DNA of 64,000 nucleotides, from contig JANLOO010000002.1 in the NCBI GenBank assembly GCA_031366605.1, forward strand, positions 1 to 64,000. The letters run 5' to 3'. A program made the position numbers and the translations under genes. Below are positions 1 through 11,309 of the stretch, in pieces (the first letter of the stretch is position 1; each line of letters starts with the position of its first letter). This DNA is from CALMEC01 sp031366605 (lineage in GTDB: Bacteria; Actinomycetota; Thermoleophilia; Miltoncostaeales; Miltoncostaeaceae). A model generated the notes under the pieces. The model did no database searches. It saw nothing but the letters and a program-made list of their open reading frames with translations, and had not been told where the DNA came from.

Positions 1-30
1 ACCTCGGCAACGCCGATAGCGTCAGACATG
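1..30 (-). CDS. Possible 5' end of a divergent gene, cut by the window edge
   Basis: Reading leftward from position 30 there is an ATG followed by codons for S-D-A-I-G-V-A-E, open to the window edge. A GGAGG sequence sits about nine bases upstream of this ATG, a good ribosome binding site. Only ten codons are visible, so no family can be named. The start lies within the left arm of a perfect inverted repeat shared with the neighbouring broken ATPase gene. It could be chance; the Shine-Dalgarno is the only real support. Confidence 0.3.
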
Positions 31-93
31 TCGGGGACCTCCATCTTCGTCGCAGCCGTAGAGAAGCCGCAACGATGCCCGAGGTCCCCGACA
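29..93. repeat. 13-bp perfect inverted repeat between divergent starts
   Basis: TGTCGGGGACCTC at 29-41 is matched exactly by GAGGTCCCCGACA at 81-93, with a 39-base spacer. One arm covers the ribosome binding site region and start of the leftward reading frame; the other covers codons 3-7 of the rightward one. It could be an operator, a hairpin, or a trace of an inverted duplication of a gene start. The arms are seen directly; the role is unknown. Confidence 0.6.
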
Positions 94-456
94 CCTACCC
101 GACCGCGGCTACCCCTGAACCCCACTCATCTGCGAAGAGCCTGATTGCGTCCCTGCCGGCGATCGCGATCGAGGGACCCAAGGGAGTCGGCACGACCGCG
201 ACCGCGGCACGACAGGCCCGGACCACACGCTCATTCGACGATCCGACGCAGTTGACCTTGGCGGGCGCAGATGCCCGTCGTGCACTGCACGGCGACCCCG
301 GTCCTCGTGGACGAATGGCAGCGGCTTCCGGAGATTTGGGACCGTGTCCGTCGAGCGGTCGACGAAGGAGCGCCAGGCGGATGGAATCGGCGTCGTCCCG
401 GCCGCGCTCCTCGGCACCTGACCTCACTCCTGGGCGTTGAACCCGGTTCGGTATGA
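75..456 (+). pseudogene. Decayed AAA-type ATP-binding protein (DUF4143 family) remnant
   Basis: The first frame (75 to about 290) reads IAIEGPKGVGTTATAARQAR, the Walker A region of DUF4143-type ATPases, but the P-loop lysine is replaced by Thr (family pattern GVGKTATA). A different frame from about 271 continues with PVLVDEWQRLPEIWDRVRRA, the Walker B region. After that the reading frame degenerates and the remaining 250-300 family residues are missing. A frameshift near 290, the lost P-loop lysine and the truncation all mark a dead gene. It sits next to an intact toxin-antitoxin pair, a common accessory setting. Confidence 0.75.
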
Positions 457-506
457 CTGTCGCACCGGCTCGGCGAGGCCGACCGACGCCTAAATGCTTC
501 CGGCAG

Positions 507-824
507 CTACGCAACGTCCAGGTCCAGCGCGATCCGAAGGGCATCGTCCAGCGCGCGGACCTTGTCAGGCCCCAGTGCGCCCCGCCGGCGCCGCAGGGCC
601 CGCTTCGGCAGGGTGAACACGTTGTCGCAGTTGGCAACACAACCCTCAACTACTCCTTCAGATTCGCCGAGTGGAACCTCGGTGCGAATCCCCCTCACCG
701 TCGTCGTTACCATCACGACCATGACGTTCGAAAGCACCGGGATCGCAACGTCGCGGGTCGCAATCACGACCGGGCGCGGCCCGGCGGGGAGATCGTCCAC
801 GTCGTAGACATCGCCGCGATTCAC
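507..824 (-). CDS. MazF/PemK-family endoribonuclease toxin
   Basis: This 105-residue protein begins MNRGDVYDVDDLP and continues with RPVVIATRDVAIP, the usual PemK/MazF opening in which the RG-D/E-V stretch and the RPVVV strand build the SH3-like barrel. A later segment, TEVPLGESEGV and CVANCDNVFTLPK, matches the conserved second half. MazF toxins cleave mRNA to arrest growth and are neutralised by a cognate antitoxin. Length is typical and the frame is intact. The start overlaps the stop of the upstream antitoxin gene by four bases, so the two are translationally coupled. The target sequence cannot be predicted from what is visible. Confidence 0.85.
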   Translation of the reverse strand: MNRGDVYDVDDLPAGPRPVVIATRDVAIPVLSNVMVVMVTTTVRGIRTEVPLGESEGVVEGCVANCDNVFTLPKRALRRRRGALGPDKVRALDDALRIALDLDVA

Positions 825-1093
825 GACGCGGGCTGCCCATCGAACGGCGGTTCATCGGCAGCCGCAGCCGCCAAGAGCGAGAGTCCCAGGGCCCCGACCC
901 ATTCCTCCTGCGGTATCGCGCCGTATGCACGCTCGTACTCGGCCTGGATCTCGTCGTCACGAAGTCGCTTGGCGAGACCTTCGAGCGCAACACGCACGGC
1001 CTCCGTCCGGGTCGCGAATTCGCCACGATCCACCGCGCCGTCGATCGCGTGAGCGATGTCATCAGGTATCCGGACCGCGATCTGAATTGTCAT
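821..1093 (-). CDS. Ribbon-helix-helix antitoxin, partner of the MazF-like toxin
   Basis: The 90-residue product starts MTIQIAVRIPDDIAHAID and continues GEFATRTEAVRVALEGLAKR, a ribbon-helix-helix DNA-binding fold in the first 45 residues. The C-terminal half, acidic and Ala-rich, would wrap the toxin. The start at 1093 is preferred over an upstream in-frame ATG because the RHH strand begins immediately there and the extra residues look random. Antitoxins of this type bind their own promoter with the toxin, so autoregulation is likely. Its stop overlaps the toxin start. Confidence 0.8.
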   Translation of the reverse strand: MTIQIAVRIPDDIAHAIDGAVDRGEFATRTEAVRVALEGLAKRLRDDEIQAEYERAYGAIPQEEWVGALGLSLLAAAAADEPPFDGQPAS

Positions 1094-1363
1094 GCAATTA
1101 CGGTACCACACCGGGGGGCCGTCAACGACCCCGGCGACCGGTTCACCACGACCGCCGCGATGGCCAACCGCGTCACCGGCCGGCCGGCCCAGACCGTCGC
1201 CGAACGGGCGCTGCACCTCCACGGCGGGTTACCGGCCCGATGTTCATCGTCTCGCTCATTCTGTTCGTCTGCGGAATATCTCTTGGCTGGCGGACCGTCC
1301 GCCTCGAGTTGAGCTGGTGCACAGAAAACGTCAGTGCTGGGCGTCCCGAATGTTTGCTCGGCC

Positions 1364-4240
<2,877 letters not shown>

Positions 4241-4277
4241 CAGGGCTCCCGGTGTGGTGGCATGCGAAGCTCGCGTG

Positions 4278-4448
4278 CCCCCGCTGTCCGTTGTGCCTGA
4301 GAGATGGACCCGTGACCTGGGCTTTCCCCGTCGGCGGGATGGTCTGACCATCCGCTCTCCAGCGTTACCGCGCCCCCCACGGTCCCTTGTGCCTGAGAGT
4401 TTCCGGGGCGGTTGCTCCTTCGGCGCCGGCTCGAAGCCGGTCTCTCCC
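4278..4448 (-). promoter_or_regulatory. Tandem glycine riboswitch upstream of gcvP
   Basis: Read leftward, the stretch has two copies of the gcvT-type glycine aptamer signature. Each begins with a purine-rich GGAGAG or GGGAGAG and ends with an A/CTCTCAGGCACAA box (plus-strand TTGTGCCTGAGAG at about 4291 and 4387). A hairpin arm separates the halves of each aptamer. Two aptamers in series is the classic architecture that senses glycine and turns on glycine cleavage genes. The second aptamer ends about 40 bases from the gcvP start. No clear Rho-independent terminator follows, so control of translation initiation is the likelier mode; this last point is inferred. Confidence 0.93.
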
Positions 4449-4559
4449 ACAGGTGGCGATCGGTCAGGCGACGTTAGCAGCCCGGCAAACCGGCAAGCAT
4501 GGCCGGCAGTCGGTCCCCGCGCGATTTTCCCGCATCGCGCGGAGGCGCGACCCGCGCGG

Positions 4560-5351
4560 CTATGCGCCGTCCGGCGGCTTTCGCGCTTGGGCAAGCAATC
4601 CGAACCACCCGGGGAACCTGCCCAGAAAGAGCGTGTCGATCTCGAACGCCGCGCGAAGCACCTTGTGGGCCGGCCCGCCGCCTGGTGCTGCGGACGCCAT
4701 GCCGGCACCGCCACCCCGTGCCAGACGCCGGGCAAGCATCGGACGGTAGACCCACCGGTGATAGAGGCCGGTCAGCGGGAAGCCCCAAGGCGTGACCCGA
4801 ACGTCCGTGAACCCGGCGTGGAGCAGCAGCTGCTCGAGACCCTGCGCGGTGTACCGACGCTGATGCCCGGCCCAGCGGTCGACCCAGTCGAAACGCCGGG
4901 GATTGGCCGGGACGCTCGCCACCATGACGCCGCCGGGGCGCAAGACGCGTGCCAACTCAGCGGCCGCCGTCCGGTCATCCTCGAGGTGCTCCAACACCTC
5001 GCCGCACACGACCGCATCGAAGGACCGATCGGCGAACTGAAGGGCGTGCAGGTCGCCCACCTCAACGACCGGCGAGGGATCGAGCGCTGCAAACCGCGTT
5101 GCGATCGCACTGCGCAGGTAGTCGACGAACTCCGAACTGCCATCCACCGACGTCACGTCGAGACCCCGGTCGAGCAAGGTCATCGTCAGGCTGCCACCTC
5201 CGGCCCCCGCGTTCAGCACCCGACGTCCCGCCAGAATCGGCTCGAGTTGCCGCACCATCAGGGACTCGCGATAGGCATGGCGCGGACCCACAAAGTCGGG
5301 CGCGCTCCCCCATGAGTGGGCCTCGATTCCAGTCGGGTCAGCATCGCTCAC
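4560..5351 (-). CDS. Class I SAM-dependent methyltransferase
   Basis: The 263-residue product has the Rossmann motif I as RVLNAGAGGGSLTMTLLDRG (residues about 44-63), an acidic motif-II residue in VTSVDGSSEF, and FDAVVCGEVLEHLEDD followed by LARVLRPGG, the usual motif IV/V region. This is the Methyltransf_11 type. Its start overlaps the stop of the glycosyltransferase gene by four bases (ATGA), so the two form an operon and may modify the same polysaccharide or lipid. The substrate is not identifiable. The C-terminal 60 residues contain hydrophobic stretches that may contact membrane. Confidence 0.88.
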   Translation of the reverse strand: MSDADPTGIEAHSWGSAPDFVGPRHAYRESLMVRQLEPILAGRRVLNAGAGGGSLTMTLLDRGLDVTSVDGSSEFVDYLRSAIATRFAALDPSPVVEVGDLHALQFADRSFDAVVCGEVLEHLEDDRTAAAELARVLRPGGVMVASVPANPRRFDWVDRWAGHQRRYTAQGLEQLLLHAGFTDVRVTPWGFPLTGLYHRWVYRPMLARRLARGGGAGMASAAPGGGPAHKVLRAAFEIDTLFLGRFPGWFGLLAQARKPPDGA

Positions 5352-6505
5352 CGACGCCCTCCACGACGGCGGTGGAGCGGGAACGCTGTGAGGAACGCGG
5401 CGGCCACCTGCTCAGGATGCCCGATCTGCTCAAACCTCGCGCGAGCGGCCGTCCCGAGCCTGGCCCGCAACGACGAATCTGCGGCCAGACGCCGCAGGGC
5501 CTGCGCCAGAGCTTGCGCATCGCCAGGCGGCACAAGCAACCCGTCGACCCCGTCGGTGATGACCTCCCGGATGCCGACCGTATCCGCCGTCACCACGGGA
5601 CGGCCTGCGGACATCGCCTGGTAGACCTTGTTCGGAACGACCCGACCCGCTTTGTCGCTTGTGCCGAACACCCCCAAGCAGATCCCCGCCGCCTGCACCT
5701 GGGCGCCCAGGTCGTGGTACGGGACCCAGCTCAGGTGGTCGATTCGCGGGCGGGGTTCGCGAACGAGCTCGGCAGTCAACCACGCATCCAACTGGCCCTC
5801 GCCGATCAGCCGGATCGCAGGCGTTCCCTCGAGCCGGGCAGCGGCCACAATCGACTCGAGCCCGTGCAGCGGTGCGAGCTTGCCGTAAAACAGCGCGAGG
5901 ACCGGGCCATCGGGGAGCGGCGACTGCGGGAACCGTTCGGGCTCGGCTCCGACCGGAACGACGACGATCCGACCACGGGGGACCCCGAACCTCGCGCCGA
6001 GCCAATCGGCGTTGGCGGCGGTGTCCGCGATGACCAGATCGGCGAGGGCGAACGCAGTTCGGTCGAGTCCTGCCAGGCCGCGCCCCGCGATCTTGCCGAC
6101 CCGTCGGCGGTCGCGGGCGAGTGTGTCGGCGAACGAGATCATCGCATCGACGACGAGCGGCACCCTCAGCCTGCGCGCAACGAGCCACCCCGGCACCGCG
6201 TCGGGCTGCGCGGGATAGCCCAGCACCACGGCGTCGACTCGCTCCAATAGGCGGGAGCGACGCCAGATCCGAATCCATGCGGCGGCCCACCTCGCACCGG
6301 AGCGCACCATGTTGGCGGGAGCGAGAAACCCTCCGGTCTTGTGGCGGGTTTGCTCCCAGACCGGCTCGTGCAGTTCGACGACCTCGACCCCCCGGGCACG
6401 CAGACCGTCGATCAGCACCCGATTGCGCGGGTAGTCGTGCTCGTACGTGCCGATCCAACAGAGGCGCGTGGGCGTACCGACGCGGCTAGCGGCAAAGGAG
6501 GGCAT
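5348..6505 (-). CDS. Glycosyltransferase, GT4-like (family 1 fold)
   Basis: This 385-residue GT-B enzyme has the C-terminal donor-binding pattern of GT4 enzymes: VLALFYGKLAPLHGLESI, then KVYQAMSAGRPVVTADTVGI with the EVITDGVDGLLVPPGD segment that contacts the nucleotide sugar. It would transfer a sugar from a nucleotide donor at the inner membrane face. It is first in a two-gene operon with the methyltransferase. The divergent neighbour is another methyltransferase, so a small glycan or lipid modification locus is suggested. Acceptor and sugar are unknown. Confidence 0.88.
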   Translation of the reverse strand: MPSFAASRVGTPTRLCWIGTYEHDYPRNRVLIDGLRARGVEVVELHEPVWEQTRHKTGGFLAPANMVRSGARWAAAWIRIWRRSRLLERVDAVVLGYPAQPDAVPGWLVARRLRVPLVVDAMISFADTLARDRRRVGKIAGRGLAGLDRTAFALADLVIADTAANADWLGARFGVPRGRIVVVPVGAEPERFPQSPLPDGPVLALFYGKLAPLHGLESIVAAARLEGTPAIRLIGEGQLDAWLTAELVREPRPRIDHLSWVPYHDLGAQVQAAGICLGVFGTSDKAGRVVPNKVYQAMSAGRPVVTADTVGIREVITDGVDGLLVPPGDAQALAQALRRLAADSSLRARLGTAARARFEQIGHPEQVAAAFLTAFPLHRRRGGRR

Positions 6506-6586
6506 CGCCCCACCAGTCTCACACCGACCGAGCCGACGTGCCCAAAGGCCGGCGTGCGCCGTTGACGGCTCGCTACAGTACGGCGG

Positions 6587-7558
6587 GTGACGGACAGGGC
6601 GCGGGACTCAGACGGCGGCGCTCCACTCACCACGACGTGTGATCTGTGTGGATCGGCCGACGGCCAGGTCCTGTTCACCGCGACCGACCACCGTGAGGGA
6701 TTGGGAGGGCGGTTTGGCGTGGTGCAGTGCGACACGTGCCAGTTGGTGCGGACCGACCCGCAGCCGGAGGATCTCTCCGCGTGGTACCCGTCCGATTACC
6801 GCAGCCACGCCGGAGAGCGGTCCGCCCATGCCCGGGCGAGCACAGCCGCGTTGCGGTACGCGACGCGATCGCACCACTCGCCCGTGTTGGCACGGATGCT
6901 CACGTGGGCGATCCCCGCTGCGGACGTCGGGCCCTCGGTGCCACCGGGATCGACGGTCCTGGACGTTGGTGCCGGAAGCGGGGCTGCGGTCGCTGCCCTT
7001 CGCGGCGAGGGATACGACGCATGGGGCGTCGAGCCGTCAGCGTCCGCCGTCGCGATCGCCCACGCGGCGGGCCGGGAGACCGTCATGCACGGAACGCTCG
7101 AGACCTCCGAACTCGCGACGCGCACGTGGAATGTCGTGCGCTTCACTCACGTGTTGGAGCACGTTCCCTCGCCTCTGACAACGCTGCGGGTCGTGCGTGA
7201 TGTGCTCGCCCCTGGGGGTCATGTCGTGGTGGTGGTTCCGAACTTCGCCGGGGCCGGACGCCTGGCATTCCGCGCCTCATGGGATGCCCTCGAGGTACCG
7301 CGCCATCTGCACCACTTCACACCCGCCACGATCACACGTACATTTGCCGCAGCAGGGCTGCGAGTGCGATCGCTCCGCACAGCCGCGCTCTTCGGCTCGC
7401 TCCCAGCCTCGATCGACGCGTGGACCTGCAGGGGGCAGCGCCAACGCGGCTGGAGCCGATCGCTCGCTGCAAAGGGCGTCACCTACCCCCTGGAGTTGGC
7501 CCTCGCGGCGTTCGGACTCGGCGACGGGCTCGTCGCGATCGGCGAGACCGCCCGCTGA
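6587..7558 (+). CDS. SAM-dependent methyltransferase with N-terminal zinc-binding motif
   Basis: The 323-residue product opens with CDLCGSADGQVLF and VVQCDTCQLVRTDPQP, a four-cysteine motif seen at the front of Methyltransf_23-type enzymes that act on sugars or glycolipids. The SAM fold follows: STVLDVGAGSGAAVAALRGE, VEPSASAVAIA, then VRFTHVLEHVPSP and VLAPGGHVVVVVPN. GTG at 6587 is used. The gene diverges from the glycosyltransferase/methyltransferase operon, and its stop abuts the stop of the convergent RDD gene with no gap. A role in glycan or O-methylsugar synthesis is inferred from context. Confidence 0.88.
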   Translation: MTDRARDSDGGAPLTTTCDLCGSADGQVLFTATDHREGLGGRFGVVQCDTCQLVRTDPQPEDLSAWYPSDYRSHAGERSAHARASTAALRYATRSHHSPVLARMLTWAIPAADVGPSVPPGSTVLDVGAGSGAAVAALRGEGYDAWGVEPSASAVAIAHAAGRETVMHGTLETSELATRTWNVVRFTHVLEHVPSPLTTLRVVRDVLAPGGHVVVVVPNFAGAGRLAFRASWDALEVPRHLHHFTPATITRTFAAAGLRVRSLRTAALFGSLPASIDAWTCRGQRQRGWSRSLAAKGVTYPLELALAAFGLGDGLVAIGETAR

Positions 7559-8146
7559 TCAACCCTCGGGAATCGGGTGACCGACTGCGTCCTGGCGCAC
7601 GACGAACGTTTTTGCGAAGAGGTCACCCATGCGCTGGTGTCGTCGGTGGGCGAGAATCAGGATGAACTCGGCCAAGGCGATGAGCCCGCCCAGAAAGGGG
7701 CCCACGGCGGGGATGAGCGCCGGCACCAGCAACGGCAGGTACCGCACGAACGCGCGCGGAATGCCGCAGACCGCGCCAGTCGCATCGACGACGCGCACGC
7801 CGACCATCCGCTTGCCGGGGGTCCATCCAGCTCTCCCCTGCAGGAGCACGAAGTACGCGACACCCAGCAGCCCGCTGACCGCCTGCCACGCGAACACACG
7901 ACCACCCGTCGCGACGTAGACGTCGTCGCCCACGGTCAGGCAACTCTTGAGGCTGGCGACGACCTGGTTGCACGCCGACACGTCGGTGCGTTTCTCAAGG
8001 AACGCGAACGCGATCAGCACCGACGGAATCAGCAATATCGCGAAGTCGATGAAGACGGCTCCAATGCGACGACCACGCACGTTCGTCGGGTCGGCGTCAC
8101 GTCCGTCGGGCGCAGCGGTCGATGGCAGCGGCGCGCTCATGCTCAC
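7559..8146 (-). CDS. RDD family membrane protein
   Basis: The RDD signature appears as RRIGAVFIDFAILLIPSVLI, where the usual Arg and Asp pair sits at the start of the first membrane helix. It is followed by a second helix around AVSGLLGVAYFVLL, the typical WTPGKRMVGVRVVD segment, and a C-terminal helix pair ending in HQRMGDLFAKTFVV. Such proteins are inner-membrane, some linked to ion or peptide transport, most uncharacterised. A GTG at 8146 lies seven bases after AAGGA and fits better than the neighbouring ATGs at 8161 and 8140. The stop is adjacent to that of the convergent methyltransferase gene. Confidence 0.85.
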   Translation of the reverse strand: MSMSAPLPSTAAPDGRDADPTNVRGRRIGAVFIDFAILLIPSVLIAFAFLEKRTDVSACNQVVASLKSCLTVGDDVYVATGGRVFAWQAVSGLLGVAYFVLLQGRAGWTPGKRMVGVRVVDATGAVCGIPRAFVRYLPLLVPALIPAVGPFLGGLIALAEFILILAHRRHQRMGDLFAKTFVVRQDAVGHPIPEG

Positions 8147-8281
8147 TGAGAGTTCCTTCATTCGCGGGATCGCCCGAGCGATGGTGCTCAGGACGTGCCC
8201 GAACGCTACCGAGTGGCCTGGATGGCATCGAGACGCCCCAGGTGTCTCCTGCAATGACCTGAAACGGCGGGGGAACGGTCC

Positions 8282-9151
8282 TCAGGCCGTGCGACCGCAC
8301 AGGCCGCGGCGACGCTTGGGCGGGAACAGATTGCCCAGGTCCAGGTCCTCGAACCCCTCCGGCGCTTCGCCGTCGGCGGCGTACCGGTAGAGCGCCACGC
8401 GGAACACCACGTTGAGCGCGCCCATCACGACGGCCACCACGATGATCCAAGCCACGCCAAGTGCGACGGCGAGTCCGACCAATGCCGGCTGCCCGCCCCC
8501 ACCGATCAAGAGCAACGGCGGCAGCGCGAGGAGCACCGCACAGAAGGTCACGACGGACATCCCGATCTCACCTGAGACGGTCTCGCCCCAGGTGCGGACG
8601 AACAGGTCCTTGGATCGTGCGATCGCCTCGCGCACGGTCAGACCTTCGAGGACCAACACGGGAAGGATCAGGTAGGTGATCAGCGCCCACGCGAGACCCA
8701 GCAGACCGGCGACAATCCGTCCGAGAATCCCGGCGCGCTCCTCGATCGCCCGCAATACGAACGACACGATGACCGAGACCAATGCCCACGGTGCGATGGC
8801 AGCGGCGTGACGCCGTGCGTCCGACAATGCGCTTGCCACCGTTGGATCGCCACCGGTCATCCGGTCGTCCGCCGCACAGACCAGCGCCACGTTGAAGAAG
8901 ATCGTGATGTACGAGAGCGCGTAGGTCGCCAACCCAAGGACGATCCACTCGAACGCCGTCGGTGCCGGCAGCGGGGCGTTGTCGCGAATCAGGCTCAGGT
9001 CGTCCGCGAACAGGCCGAAGAACACCATGGCCAGCAAGGCGGCCGACGACAGGAACGACAGGATCGGCAGGACGAGCAGCTCACGGTCGGCCTTGAGCAC
9101 GTTCCATGACGCCTGCACCAGGCGGAGTCCATTGCGAAACCGTTCGATCAT
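8282..9151 (-). CDS. DUF6159-like multi-pass membrane protein
   Basis: The 289-residue protein begins MIERFRNGLRLVQASWNVLK, the amphipathic opening that precedes the membrane bundle in DUF6159 proteins. About six hydrophobic helices follow, with LITYLILPVLVLEGLTVREA as the conserved central block. The C-terminus, GNLFPPKRRRG, is basic and cytosolic. An AGGAGG directly abuts the ATG at 9151, closer than normal, but the family N-terminus supports this start. Function is unknown; it belongs with other uncharacterised membrane genes here. Confidence 0.8.
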   Translation of the reverse strand: MIERFRNGLRLVQASWNVLKADRELLVLPILSFLSSAALLAMVFFGLFADDLSLIRDNAPLPAPTAFEWIVLGLATYALSYITIFFNVALVCAADDRMTGGDPTVASALSDARRHAAAIAPWALVSVIVSFVLRAIEERAGILGRIVAGLLGLAWALITYLILPVLVLEGLTVREAIARSKDLFVRTWGETVSGEIGMSVVTFCAVLLALPPLLLIGGGGQPALVGLAVALGVAWIIVVAVVMGALNVVFRVALYRYAADGEAPEGFEDLDLGNLFPPKRRRGLCGRTA

Positions 9152-9207
9152 CCTCCTGCGCCTCCATGCGCTGCGGCCACGGAACGGCCGCTCGGTAAGG
9201 TATCGGC

Positions 9208-9633
9208 ATGAGCCCTCCGCGAGATAACAGTTCTGCCGCATCGCCGGTCCCGAAGGTCACGTACACTTTGTCGACCCTCGTCATGCCCAGCCACACCAAC
9301 ACGCTGGGCGTGATGCACGGCGGGTGGATGATGTCGTGGATGGACATGGCCGCATGGGTCGTCGCCGCCCGCGCCGTCGCATCCGACCAGACCGTGTTCT
9401 TCAAGGCCGCAACCGACATCGTGTGGAGCGCACCCGTCAAGGCCGGCGAGGTCTGCAGTGTCAAGGCGACGCTCACCGCCGTCGGACGAACCTCGCTCCG
9501 CGTTGCGCTCGAAGCCACCGCCGAGGACCCGACCGCCAAGACCAAGCAAACCGTGTGCACGTCGACGTTCACGATGGTGACCGGCAACGACGGCGCGTCC
9601 GAACCCGTGCGCCTGCACCGTCCCCGTAGGTGA
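9208..9633 (+). CDS. Acyl-CoA thioesterase, hotdog fold (YciA/BFIT type)
   Basis: The 141-residue product carries the hotdog motif TNTLGVMHGGWMMSWMDMAA, with the short helix and the Asp typical of acyl-CoA hydrolases. The VFFKAATDIVWSAPVKAGE strand pair follows. These enzymes release CoA from acyl-CoA thioesters as hexamers in the cytosol. The gene starts 56 bases from the divergent DUF6159 gene and is followed by a cupin gene on the same strand. Chain-length preference cannot be read from the sequence. Confidence 0.88.
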   Translation: MSPPRDNSSAASPVPKVTYTLSTLVMPSHTNTLGVMHGGWMMSWMDMAAWVVAARAVASDQTVFFKAATDIVWSAPVKAGEVCSVKATLTAVGRTSLRVALEATAEDPTAKTKQTVCTSTFTMVTGNDGASEPVRLHRPRR

Positions 9634-9667
9634 CGCTGACGGCTTCGCCGGACGGTATGTTGCGACA

Positions 9668-10147
9668 ATGTCTGATTGGTTTGTGGTCAACGTCGCTGAC
9701 GCGCCCGCACTGCGCCACGAGATCGGCGGTGCCTACGTACGGTTCGAGTCACCCGAGGCACGGTTCGCGCAGGTCGGCGTCAACATTCACGTGCTGCAGC
9801 CAGGCGAACCGGCCGGCAAGTACCACCGCGAGGACGCCCAGGAGGACTTCCTGGTCCTCAGCGGCGAGTGCCTCGTCATCATCGACGACGAGGAACGCCG
9901 ACTCCGCACGTGGGACTTCGTCCACTGCCCGCCCGGAACCGACCACGTGTTCGTCGGCGCGGGCGACGGGCCATGCGCGATCCTGATGATCGGCGCACGC
10001 GGCGACTACGGGATCCACTACCCGGTCAACACGCGCGCGGGCGCCCACGGGGCCTCGGTGACGACACCCACCGATACCCCGGCCGAGGCCTACGCGGACT
10101 GGCCGGGTGAGTTCACACCGACCCAACTGGAGTGGCCGCTGCCGTGA
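9668..10147 (+). CDS. Cupin domain protein
   Basis: The 159-residue product has a complete cupin barrel. Motif 1 reads AGKYHREDAQEDFLVLSGE, with His and Glu as likely metal ligands, and motif 2 reads CPPGTDHVFVGAG with the second His. About 40 residues follow the barrel (ending TPTQLEWPLP), a tail seen in a group of single-domain actinobacterial cupins. Ligand and reaction are unknown. It lies 34 bases downstream of the thioesterase and probably shares its transcript. Confidence 0.82.
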   Translation: MSDWFVVNVADAPALRHEIGGAYVRFESPEARFAQVGVNIHVLQPGEPAGKYHREDAQEDFLVLSGECLVIIDDEERRLRTWDFVHCPPGTDHVFVGAGDGPCAILMIGARGDYGIHYPVNTRAGAHGASVTTPTDTPAEAYADWPGEFTPTQLEWPLP

Positions 10148-10349
10148 GCGAGATGGGCGACCTCCTCTCAGGGCCCGCGCAGTAGTCCTCGTCGTACCCG
10201 CGCACGCATGACGCCGTGGGCGGGTCGGTGTCAGTGGAGTCGGGCGCCGACGCTCGTTCACGGCCTCTCAAATGGGACTCACGCGAATCCCGTTTGCCCC
10301 ACACATCGACGGGACCTCAGCGCCGTCTCGTCAACGAGCGGCCGTTCCC

Positions 10350-10853
10350 TCAGGCCGCGGCCGTCTCGATGCGGATCGTGTTGATGTGGATCGGCGTGCG
10401 GGGACGGTCGCGACCGTCGGTCTCGGTGGCGCCGACCTTGTCGACGATGTCCTGGCCCTTGACGACCTTGCCGAAGTTCGTGTGGGCGCCGTCCAGCCAG
10501 GGGGTCGCCTCGGCGGTGACGATGAAGAACTGGCTGCCGTTGGTGCCGGGTCCGGCGTTGGCCATGGCGAGCGAGCCATTGACGATCTTGTGGCTGTTGA
10601 ACTCATCGGCGAACTGGTACCCCGGGCCGCCGGTGCCGACGCCGTTGGGGCAACCGCCCTGGATCATGAAGTCCTTGATGACGCGGTGGAACACGCCGCC
10701 GTCGTAGAACCCCGAGGTCGCCAGCCCCACGAAGTTGCCGACGGTCTGCGGTGAATCCGACGCGAACAGCTCACAGTGGATCTCGCCCTCGGTCGTGTCA
10801 AAGATCGCCGTGTACGTGGTGCTGGGATCGGCGGGTGGTGGAAGCGTCGGCAT
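10350..10853 (-). CDS. Peptidyl-prolyl cis-trans isomerase, cyclophilin type (cytosolic)
   Basis: The 167-residue protein has no signal peptide. The cyclophilin core is complete: FYDGGVFHRVIKDFMIQGG contains the catalytic Arg of FHRV, then NAGPGTNGSQFFIVTAEATP and LDGAHTNFGKVVKGQDIVDK. It speeds proline isomerisation in protein folding. A second, lipoprotein-anchored cyclophilin lies at 34.9-35.6 kb, so this copy is the cytosolic one. A small hypothetical gene lies 71 bases upstream on the same strand. Confidence 0.95.
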   Translation of the reverse strand: MPTLPPPADPSTTYTAIFDTTEGEIHCELFASDSPQTVGNFVGLATSGFYDGGVFHRVIKDFMIQGGCPNGVGTGGPGYQFADEFNSHKIVNGSLAMANAGPGTNGSQFFIVTAEATPWLDGAHTNFGKVVKGQDIVDKVGATETDGRDRPRTPIHINTIRIETAAA

Positions 10854-10924
10854 CGGTCGGGTCCCTTTCGGAAGAGATGTTCTGCGATCAGCCTACCGCC
10901 ACAGCCGACGATCCCGCCTGCCTG

Positions 10925-11149
10925 CTACGCCCGGAAACGGCCCCGCCCGCTCCCCGCAACCGCCAGGTCGACCATCGGGACCCGGACGATCCGCTCCTCG
11001 ACGAGCGCCCCGCCCACCGCGACCTCCGCCGCGCCACGGTGAGGACCACGCACAATGACCCCAACGAACCGCCCGGTGCGACGTCCACGGGCATCCCACC
11101 ACTGCACCAGGTCACCCGCGACGAACGGGCTGAGTCCGAGTTGCTCCAT
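10925..11149 (-). CDS. Small hypothetical protein
   Basis: This 74-residue frame starts MEQLGLSPFVAGDLVQWWD and contains alternating beta-type segments (GRFVGVIVRGPHRGAAEVAV, EERIVRVPMVDLAV), suggesting a small barrel. The internal GDLVQWWDARGRRTG region has protein-like composition rather than antisense noise. The Shine-Dalgarno is weak and no family is recognised. It lies upstream of and in line with the cyclophilin gene. A start further upstream (11233) is possible, but the added residues look random. Confidence 0.45.
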   Translation of the reverse strand: MEQLGLSPFVAGDLVQWWDARGRRTGRFVGVIVRGPHRGAAEVAVGGALVEERIVRVPMVDLAVAGSGRGRFRA

Positions 11150-11309
11150 CGCCCGCAATCGTGACGAGCGAGCCGGACGGCCGTGACGTGGGGACTGAGT
11201 GCCCGCCGTCATCCTCGGGCGAGCTTCAGGCACTCAGCGGGATCCGTCCATGGAAGCGTGGGTCCATCCACACTGCGGGGCAGGTTAACGGCTTCGCCTC
11301 GGGCATACA

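Noticed and set aside
10268..10293. Imperfect hairpin AAATGGGA/TCCCGTTT downstream of the cupin gene
   Set aside because: The stem is short, with mismatches and no conserved position; it may be a terminator but the evidence is too slight to list.
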